A stretch of DNA of 10,816 nt from CAZVEE01 sp964625525 (GTDB lineage Bacteria > Pseudomonadota > Alphaproteobacteria > JAJFIK01): positions 1-10,816 of the forward strand of contig CAZVEE010000105.1 of the NCBI GenBank assembly GCA_964625525.1. The letters run 5' to 3'. How positions within the stretch are numbered: the stretch's first letter is position 1; the number at the start of each line of letters is the position of its first letter. The position numbers were made by a program, and so were the translations under genes. The notes beneath the pieces were generated by a model. That model worked only from the letters and a program-made list of their open reading frames with translations. It made no database searches and was not told the origin of the DNA. Below, one piece after another: positions 5,887 to 10,816 of this stretch.

Positions 5887-6204
5887 ATGCCGGAGAGAAC
5901 CGTGACACGGGCGGATCTGTTCGACGCCGTTCACGACGAAACGGGGCTGTCGCGCAGCGATTGCGCGGGGCTGGTGGAAGCCGTGTTGGAAGAGATCGCA
6001 TCGACGCTCGAACGGGGCGAGAATGTTAAGCTGTCATCCTTCGGCTCCTTTTGCGTGCGTGACAAGGGCAGCCGCATTGGCCGTAACCCGAAGACGGGGG
6101 AAGAAGTGCCCATCGAGCCGCGCCGGGTCTTGGTGTTCCGCCCGTCCAATGTGCTGAAGGATCAGGTGAACGCGTCGCTCACCGATAAGCGGGAGCAGGA
6201 CTGA
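5887..6204 (+). CDS. ihfA: Integration host factor subunit alpha
   Basis: IhfA pairs with IhfB to bind and sharply bend DNA at specific sites, acting in nucleoid structure, transcription and recombination. The 105-residue product has the HU/IHF fold: VTRADLFDAVHDETGLSRSD at the N-terminus, VKLSSFGSF (residues 48-56), and the DNA-binding arm GRNPKTGEEVPIEPRRVLVF (65-84) containing the intercalating proline (Pro68). It ends LKDQVNASL. The sequence around RNPKTGEEVPI fits the alpha subunit, and the position between fabH and a MerR-type gene is the alphaproteobacterial location of ihfA. ATG 5887 is preferred over the adjacent in-frame GTG because AGGAGG at 5874-5879 sits seven bases upstream of the ATG. 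A candidate promoter region lies in the AT-rich spacer, so it may be transcribed apart from fabH. Confidence 0.95.
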   Translation: MPERTVTRADLFDAVHDETGLSRSDCAGLVEAVLEEIASTLERGENVKLSSFGSFCVRDKGSRIGRNPKTGEEVPIEPRRVLVFRPSNVLKDQVNASLTDKREQD

Positions 6205-6353
6205 AACGCGGGCGGAACGGTTGTTGCATCCATGCCGGATTGAAACAATCGCGTGGGGCCGGGCACCGTTGGTAAGGGGCCAGGTGAGGGGTGTCGGGTG
6301 ACCAGGCGGGCGATCGCGTTCGCCGCAGCAGCAATCAGGGGTGACAAGCTTCC

Positions 6354-9300
6354 ATGAGTGAGTCCCGCATCTGGAACACCGGACCGGTTCCGTTCAATCG
6401 CCGTTTCTCGGCTCTGCGCTCAGAAATGAACCGCGTGCCCGAAACAGCCGCGAAAGAGGCGGAGACCCCCCCAAAAACACCAACACCCAAAGCGCCAGCG
6501 CAGCCGGTGGCCCAATCGCCGGCGCCGGCGGCCGCCCAGATCCTTCCCCAGACCGCTGAGAGCCCGGCCCAGACCCCGGAGGCCGAGGGTCTGGACGACG
6601 CGGCTGACTCGCCTGCGCGGGGCCTGCATCTGCGCCCAACGCGCAAGACCACGGGCGCCGCAACGCCCGATGCTGCAACGCCCGATGCTGCAACGCCGGA
6701 TGCCGCAACGCCGGATGCCGCATTGCCCCCCGAGCCGGATATGCCGGATCTGCTCGCCGATAGTCTGCGCAGCGCGCAAAGCCCGACACCGGACGCCGTG
6801 GACAGCCTCAGCGCTGGCGCCCAGAGCTTGGCAGAGCGCAGCGAGTCCGTCCTCGATGCGTTGAAATCCATCATGGACGAGCCCGCGCTTCCGAAAGCGC
6901 CGGCGGCGGCTGCGATACCTGAGACGACCGCGCCCACAGCCGCGCCCAGCACATCGCCGCTCGAAGAGCAGATCCGTAGCCTGACCGGTGCAGGGCCGCA
7001 GGCGACCCAAAACGCAGGGGATGCTCCCGCACCCGTGTCGCCAGCGCCGATTCCGCCGCAGCCCGAGGTCTTCGCCCCGCAAACCTCGACCGCAGCGGCA
7101 CAAGGGCCGAAACTGCCGTTCCCAGAGGTGGCCACCCAAGCACCGGCCGCGCCGGCGGGCGCGCCCTTCAGCATTCCCGGGCTCCAACTGACCAATGCGC
7201 CGGCCGTGCCCACGCCGGTGACAGCGGAGCCGCAGACACCAGCCGTTGCCTCAGCGTCGCAGACCGAGGATCAGCCGCACCAGGCCTCCGAACCCGGCGG
7301 CGCGCCCGCCGGTGCGCCCTCCATGCCGGTGGTGGATAGCGCCACCGAAGCCGTGTCGGTGCCGCTGAGCGATGTCGCCTCGCAGAAGCCTTCGCAAGAT
7401 AGCCCTGCGATGGCAGACGCATTGAGCCCGGCATCAGCGGATGAGGCGGATGCGGACGATATGATGATGCCGTCCTTTGAAGATCTCACGGCCCGACCGC
7501 TTGGCAGCGCCCCCCAAGAGGCGCCGGCGGATCTGGCAGCGGATCTGGCAGCGGATNNNNNNNNNNNNNNNNNNNNNNNNNNNNNNNNNNNNNNNNNNNN
7601 NNNNNNNNNNNNNNNNNNNNNNNNNNNNNNNNNNNNNNNNNNNNNNNNNNNNNNNNTGGCGGATGATCTGGACGAGTTCGAAAGCGATGGCGATGCGGCC
7701 GCTTTGGCGGCGGCGGCGGCGGCCTATATGACGGCGGCCGAGAAGGCGGCGGATGAGCCCGAAGTGGTGACGCCGGACGCCGCGATGGCCCCCGAGACGC
7801 CCGCGCCTGCTGATGCCGTGACCGTGCCTCAAAGCCAGGCCAGCCCCGCAGCGCCGGACGAAACCGCGACCACCATGCCGGCGCCGCCGAAACTGGACGG
7901 TGACGGGGATGACAGCGGCGAGGCTGTGACGGAAGAGGATCCGGTCGAGGCGTTTCTGGCCTCTATCGAAGCCTATCAGGATACGCCGGCACCGGACGAT
8001 ACGCCGACACCGGATGACGCGCCACCACGGGACAACACGCCGACGCCGGACGACAGACCTGCGCCCGAGACCGTGCCCGAGACCGTGCCCGAGACTGTGG
8101 ATGAACCCCATGCGGATGATCATGCCGCCAGCGCCACCCAAATGCCGGATGAACCAGCGCCCCTAACTGAAGAGAGGCCGCAGGCGGACAGCGTGGCGGA
8201 AGCCCCTCAGGCGGCACCGGCAGCCGAACCGGCGTCTGATGTCGAAACGAACCGCGAGCCCGAGGCGGCGGCGTCCGAGCCGCTGGGCTTTGCCAGCGCA
8301 CCGCCCATCGACAGGCAGGAACGCTTGTTCCGAACCCTGAGCGAAGTGAGTGATGAGCTGGGCGTTCCGCCCCACGTGCTGCGCTATTGGGAAACGCGCT
8401 TTCCGCAGATTCAGCCGGTCTATCGCGGTGGCGGGCGGCGCTATTATCGGCCCGAGGACATCAATCTGGTCGCGACGATCCAGACCCTGTTGCACCGCAA
8501 TCGCCTGCCGATCCGCATCGTCCAACGTATTTTGAACGAGCATGGGCCGCAGATGCTGGTCGAGGCCAGCCGGCTTAATGTGCTTGATGGGCTGTTGCCG
8601 CAGGGGGCGTCCAGCGCGCCGGAGCCGCGCGATCTGTCGCTGGGCACGATGAGTGCTGCTGCTCGGTGTGACGATGTGGCGGATCCGGATGCACCCGATA
8701 GCGACGTGCAAGACGGTGACGCGCGAGATAGCGACGGGCGAGACGGTGACGCGCGAGATAGCGACGGGCGAGACGGTGACGGGCGAGACGGTGACGGGCG
8801 AGACGGTGACGGGCAGGCGTTGCAGGACGACCCGGCCGATGACCGCGTTATCCCGGATGCCGATGGGCCCTCGGCGCTTGAAGACGATGTCAGCGATCCG
8901 GACCCGGAAGATCCGGTGACACCCGATCTTGCGCCTGAGCCCCAAATCGAAGCCGACGCACCGACCCCGGAGGCTGTCACCCCGGTGGCGCAACCGGAGC
9001 CGGTGCAGGCGCGAGACGTGGAGACGCCAGCGCCGGAGGATGCGGCCCCGGCCGATGAACCCGTGCCCAGCGATGGTGATGACCCGGCTTCGGATACGGA
9101 AACGGGCGAGCCGGAGAGCGCTGGGCCGGTGACGGCCAAAGGGGACGTGCACACGCAAGAAGAGCCTGCGGCGCCAGAAGCGGCCCCCGAGGGTCAGACG
9201 GCGCCGGACTCAGAGCCCGAGCCGCAGGCCGACGCGCCTGCAGTCGTCCCAGCTCACCCCGCCGAAGCATCGGCCCCCGCGGCCCCCCCCTCCGCAGCAC

Positions 9301-9629
9301 CGGCCTCCGGACCCGAGCCGACGCGGGAGGCGGCCAGTAAACCCGCCGAGCCCTCGAAACCGCAAAACACGTTTGCGGAAATGCCCCTGTCGCGCATTGC
9401 CGTGGAACGCCCCTTCACCAAAGGTCCGGCCCTGACCGCGTCGCAGCGGGAGCGGCTGGCGGAGGTGCTGGACGCGTTGACGGATGCCAAGGCGGAGATC
9501 GCGGAAAAGCGGTATCTCGACGCGCGCCCGTCCAAAGGGGAGCGCGAGCGATCGCCTCTGCTTCAAGACCCGCTGCCGCATGTGGGCCTGCGGGGAGAGG
9601 ACGACACGGACCCCTCACAGGACCGTTGA
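6354..9629 (+). CDS. Giant MerR-family regulator with long disordered arms (contains assembly gap)
   Basis: One frame of 1091 residues as assembled; true length is unknown because 100 Ns fall inside it. Residues 1-26 (SESRIWNTGPVPFNRRFSA...) look ordered, then about 620 residues are Pro/Ala/Asp/Glu/Thr-rich. A MerR winged-helix domain occupies about 657-735: RTLSEVSDELGVPPHVLRYW, then FPQIQPVYRGGGRRYYRPED and a helical pair ending VQRILNEHGPQMLVE. A second acidic linker follows, then a charged, probably helical C-terminal segment (about 1011-1065, LTASQRERLAEVLDALTDAK). In-frame tandem repeats occur at 6660-6719, 7533-7556, 7983-8054, 8064-8099 and 8697-8816. The gene follows ihfA, where alphaproteobacteria carry a MerR protein of roughly 100-250 residues. 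No effector-binding Cys motif of metal sensors is seen; target and function are unknown. The ribosome binding site (AGGGG, 6337-6341) is weak, so the N-terminus is less certain than the domain call. Confidence 0.82.
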   Translation: MSESRIWNTGPVPFNRRFSALRSEMNRVPETAAKEAETPPKTPTPKAPAQPVAQSPAPAAAQILPQTAESPAQTPEAEGLDDAADSPARGLHLRPTRKTTGAATPDAATPDAATPDAATPDAALPPEPDMPDLLADSLRSAQSPTPDAVDSLSAGAQSLAERSESVLDALKSIMDEPALPKAPAAAAIPETTAPTAAPSTSPLEEQIRSLTGAGPQATQNAGDAPAPVSPAPIPPQPEVFAPQTSTAAAQGPKLPFPEVATQAPAAPAGAPFSIPGLQLTNAPAVPTPVTAEPQTPAVASASQTEDQPHQASEPGGAPAGAPSMPVVDSATEAVSVPLSDVASQKPSQDSPAMADALSPASADEADADDMMMPSFEDLTARPLGSAPQEAPADLAADLAADXXXXXXXXXXXXXXXXXXXXXXXXXXXXXXXXXXADDLDEFESDGDAAALAAAAAAYMTAAEKAADEPEVVTPDAAMAPETPAPADAVTVPQSQASPAAPDETATTMPAPPKLDGDGDDSGEAVTEEDPVEAFLASIEAYQDTPAPDDTPTPDDAPPRDNTPTPDDRPAPETVPETVPETVDEPHADDHAASATQMPDEPAPLTEERPQADSVAEAPQAAPAAEPASDVETNREPEAAASEPLGFASAPPIDRQERLFRTLSEVSDELGVPPHVLRYWETRFPQIQPVYRGGGRRYYRPEDINLVATIQTLLHRNRLPIRIVQRILNEHGPQMLVEASRLNVLDGLLPQGASSAPEPRDLSLGTMSAAARCDDVADPDAPDSDVQDGDARDSDGRDGDARDSDGRDGDGRDGDGRDGDGQALQDDPADDRVIPDADGPSALEDDVSDPDPEDPVTPDLAPEPQIEADAPTPEAVTPVAQPEPVQARDVETPAPEDAAPADEPVPSDGDDPASDTETGEPESAGPVTAKGDVHTQEEPAAPEAAPEGQTAPDSEPEPQADAPAVVPAHPAEASAPAAPPSAAPASGPEPTREAASKPAEPSKPQNTFAEMPLSRIAVERPFTKGPALTASQRERLAEVLDALTDAKAEIAEKRYLDARPSKGERERSPLLQDPLPHVGLRGEDDTDPSQDR
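6660..6719 (+). repeat. 15-bp coding tandem repeat (ATPDA x4)
   Basis: Four head-to-tail 15-mers encode Ala-Thr-Pro-Asp-Ala. Units 1-2 are identical to each other (GCAACGCCCGATGCT), as are units 3-4 (GCAACGCCGGATGCC), indicating stepwise duplication. They lie in the N-terminal arm of the MerR protein (residues 103-122). Confidence 0.92.
7533..7556 (+). repeat. 12-bp coding repeat (Ala-Asp-Leu-Ala) running into the assembly gap
   Basis: The 12-mer GCGGATCTGGCA occurs twice at 7533-7556, counted to the edge of the N run; the last copy is cut by the gap after GCGGAT. Sequence after the gap resumes as TGGCGGATGATCTGG, the same codon pattern, so the missing DNA is probably more of this repeat. 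Confidence 0.75.
7557..7656. other. Assembly gap (100 Ns)
   Basis: Exactly 100 Ns, a conventional placeholder for a gap of unknown size. It interrupts the MerR gene at the 12-bp repeat, and the coding frame happens to be consistent on both sides. Confidence 0.98.
7983..8054 (+). repeat. 18-bp degenerate coding repeat (TPTPDD-like x4)
   Basis: Four in-frame 18-mers encode TPAPDD, TPTPDD, APPRDN and TPTPDD. They are diverged at the base level, so older than the other repeats. They form part of the acidic/proline arm of the MerR protein ahead of its DNA-binding domain. Confidence 0.85.
8064..8099 (+). repeat. 12-bp coding repeat (PETV x3)
   Basis: CCCGAGACCGTG at 8064-8075 and 8076-8087, then CCCGAGACTGTG at 8088-8099, encode Pro-Glu-Thr-Val three times in frame in the MerR protein, just after the 18-bp repeat. 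Confidence 0.92.
8697..8816 (+). repeat. 15-bp coding repeat (D-G/S-D-x-R x8) with 30-bp higher-order period
   Basis: Eight in-frame 15-mers encode DSDVQ, DGDAR, DSDGR, DGDAR, DSDGR, DGDGR, DGDGR and DGDGQ. The DGDAR+DSDGR pair is duplicated exactly as a 30-mer (8712-8741 and 8742-8771), and two identical DGDGR units follow. This shows nested recent expansion. It lies some 50 residues after the MerR domain and adds a dense run of Asp with regular Arg. Confidence 0.95.
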
Positions 9630-9631
9630 CG

Positions 9632-9647
9632 CCAAGGTTGGCCTTGG
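9632..9647 (+). other. Short hairpin directly after the MerR gene stop
   Basis: CCAAGG (9632-9637), loop TTGG, CCTTGG (9642-9647): a perfect 6-bp stem starting three bases after the stop codon. No T run follows, so it may slow or stabilise the 3' end rather than terminate. Confidence 0.4.
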
Positions 9648-9737
9648 GATCAGTCGTGACTTCACAATCTCAAGGCGCTCGTCCTAAGGTCCTGCGCGGG
9701 ACGGGGTTGCGGCCCCTGATGCAGTGGAGGACCGGGC

Positions 9738-10679
9738 ATGCGGGACGGCGACGTGATGACACTGCGCCAGCGCGTCTGGCTGGCGTTGGAAAGTCCGGAG
9801 CCAGTCGGCTTCTGGCCCCGCTTGGTCAATTTTTTTCTAATCATGCTGATCGTCACCAATGTGGCGGCTGTGGTGCTCGACTCCGTGGCCTCGATCCGGG
9901 CGGTTTACGGGCCGGCCCTCGATGTGTTCGAGGCGGTCAGTGTTGCGATTTTCACGGTCGAGTATCTGGCGCGCCTCTGGGCAAGCGCCGAGGCGGGACC
10001 GCGCTGGCGGTATGCGCTGACGCCCCTGGCCATCATTGATCTCATCGCCATTGTGCCGTCGCTGCTGGGGGCATTGTTCGGCGTCGATTTGCGGACCTTG
10101 CGGGCCTTGCGTTTGCTGCGCCTGTTGAAGCTCACGCGGCATTTCCCAGAGCTTCAAGTGCTGGGCACTGTGATCCAAGCGGAAACCCGCAATCTGCTGG
10201 TGACGATGCTGGTGATGATGGTGCTGATCGTGGTGGCCGCATCCATGATGCATTTCGCCGAGCGTCAGGCCCAACCGGAGGCCTTTGGGGATATTCCCCA
10301 TGCCATGTGGTGGGCGGCGGTCACGCTGACCACAGTCGGGTATGGCGATGTCACGCCGGTCACCATGATGGGCCAGGCCATTGCGGTGGTGATCATGTTG
10401 TTGGGCGTGGGCATGGTGGCGTTGCCGGCGGGCCTGCTGGCCTCGCGCTTCTCCGAGGAATTGGAGAACCGTCGCTCGCAGTTCGTGGATGCGGCGCGCG
10501 CGGCCAATGTGGAACACTGCGCGGAGTCGCTCGACGATCTGCGCGAGCGGTTTTACCTCTCCGAAGAGGATGTGGAGCGCCTGCTGGCCGAGGGCCGTGC
10601 TATTGGCCGGTGTCCATTGTGCGGCGGATCGCTGCCGGGGCAGGGCACTGCGGTCCCCTCGCCGCGGCGAGACACCTGA
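9738..10679 (+). CDS. Voltage-gated potassium channel (6-TM ion transporter)
   Basis: A 313-residue inner-membrane channel subunit, expected to form tetramers. Hydrophobic segments fit S1 (about 28-48), S2 (about 62-81), S3 (about 95-114), S4, S5 (about 153-172) and S6 (about 212-236). S4 carries Arg/Lys at regular spacing (RTLRALRLLRLLKLTRHF, 119-136), the voltage-sensor pattern. The pore helix and selectivity filter read WWAAVTLTTVGYGD (191-204), the K+ signature. After S6 comes a charged cytoplasmic tail with a likely coiled coil (SEELENRRSQF onward) and a Cys-x-x-Cys motif (C292-PL-C295-GG). ATG 9738 follows GGAGG at 9726-9730 with seven bases spacing. It is probably transcribed separately from the MerR gene, 108 bases upstream. 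The exact ligand or gating range cannot be read from sequence. Confidence 0.94.
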   Translation: MRDGDVMTLRQRVWLALESPEPVGFWPRLVNFFLIMLIVTNVAAVVLDSVASIRAVYGPALDVFEAVSVAIFTVEYLARLWASAEAGPRWRYALTPLAIIDLIAIVPSLLGALFGVDLRTLRALRLLRLLKLTRHFPELQVLGTVIQAETRNLLVTMLVMMVLIVVAASMMHFAERQAQPEAFGDIPHAMWWAAVTLTTVGYGDVTPVTMMGQAIAVVIMLLGVGMVALPAGLLASRFSEELENRRSQFVDAARAANVEHCAESLDDLRERFYLSEEDVERLLAEGRAIGRCPLCGGSLPGQGTAVPSPRRDT

Positions 10680-10740
10680 GCGGCTGCAGGCCTCCAGGAC
10701 TGCTTTGCCTTCCGTCTGCGGATCTGATACACCCAGCAAA

Positions 10741-10758
10741 CTCGCAAGGTCTTGCGAG
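10741..10758. repeat. Near-perfect inverted repeat before tRNA-Pro
   Basis: CTCGCAAG (10741-10748), GT, CTTGCGAG (10751-10758): an 8-bp dyad with a 2-base centre, or a 7-bp stem with a GGTC loop as RNA. It ends 10 bases before the tRNA. No T run follows. It could be the channel gene's 3' hairpin or a site affecting tRNA promoter or leader processing. Confidence 0.55.
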
Positions 10759-10768
10759 ACTTCTCGGT

Positions 10769-10816
10769 CGGAGCGTAGCGCAGCCTGGTAGCGCACTACA
10801 CTGGGGGTGTAGGGGT
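10769..10816 (+). tRNA. tRNA-Pro (GGG anticodon), 5' part only
   Basis: The acceptor 5' strand CGGAGCG (10769-10775), then TA, the D-arm GCGC-AGCCTGGTA-GCGC, and the anticodon stem CTACA/TGTAG (10796-10800, 10808-10812) enclosing the loop CTGGGGG. Anticodon GGG is at 10803-10805, reading proline CCC/CCU codons. The resemblance to bacterial tRNA-Pro (CGGnnnnTAGCGCAGCnTGGTAGCGCA) is strong. The window stops in the variable region, so the T-arm and 3' end are not seen. Confidence 0.93.

Noticed and set aside
8697..8816. Calcium-binding repeat (EF-hand or thrombospondin type 3 like) from the D-x-D pattern
   Set aside because: The spacing is a strict 5-residue period rather than a 12-13-residue loop, and the protein is a cytoplasmic DNA-binding protein. 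Slippage explains it better.
6335..9158. Long minus-strand frames opposite the MerR gene (6335-7213, 7434-8141, 8163-9158)
   Set aside because: Ala/Pro/Asp codon bias on the + strand suppresses stops on the other strand. The + strand carries the MerR domain, so these are shadows.
10769..10816. Integration site for a mobile element at the tRNA-Pro gene
   Set aside because: tRNA genes are common attachment sites, but the 3' end lies outside the window and no integrase or direct repeat is visible.

Overview
The window looks like chromosomal DNA from a GC-rich alphaproteobacterium. The main argument is gene content and order: DUF177/yceD, rpmF, plsX, fabH, ihfA and a MerR-type regulator run in series on the + strand, which is the usual alphaproteobacterial arrangement. 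A CBP3-type cytochrome bc1 chaperone and a BamE lipoprotein form a divergent pair just upstream. I cannot name the genus. One run of 100 Ns (7557-7656) marks an assembly gap inside a coding region.

Layout: 1-90 is the extreme C-terminus of a membrane H+-translocating pyrophosphatase (hppA), closed by a strong intrinsic terminator. An unrecognised membrane-anchored protein of 127 residues follows (289-672) with its own terminator. bamE (971-1540) is on the minus strand and converges on it, also with a strong terminator. From the divergent intergenic region at 1541-1734, the CBP3-like gene (1735) and the DUF177 gene (2304, overlapping by 4 bases) run to the right. A 311-base gene-free spacer holding a 14-bp tandem repeat leads to rpmF (3176), plsX (best start TTG at 3541), fabH (GTG at 4608, overlapping the plsX stop) and, after an AT-rich spacer, ihfA (5887).

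The striking part is 6354-9629. This is one open frame of 1091 residues (length approximate because of the N gap) in which a normal MerR-type DNA-binding domain (about residues 657-735) sits between about 650 residues of Pro/Ala/Asp/Glu-rich low-complexity sequence and a second linker of about 275 residues that leads to a short ordered C-terminal segment. The linkers carry several independent in-frame tandem repeats, and the assembly gap falls in one of them. It occupies the slot after ihfA where relatives carry a small MerR protein. A voltage-gated potassium channel with a C-terminal Cys-x-x-Cys tail (9738-10679) and the 5' part of a tRNA-Pro(GGG) gene (10769 onward) end the window.

Functionally this is a housekeeping region: membrane energetics (pyrophosphatase, bc1 assembly), outer-membrane assembly (BamE), ribosome and phospholipid/fatty-acid initiation (L32, PlsX, FabH), nucleoid architecture (IHF) and K+ transport. 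I see no phage genes, insertion sequence, CRISPR array or defence island. The best candidate for something undescribed is the giant repeat-bearing MerR protein.
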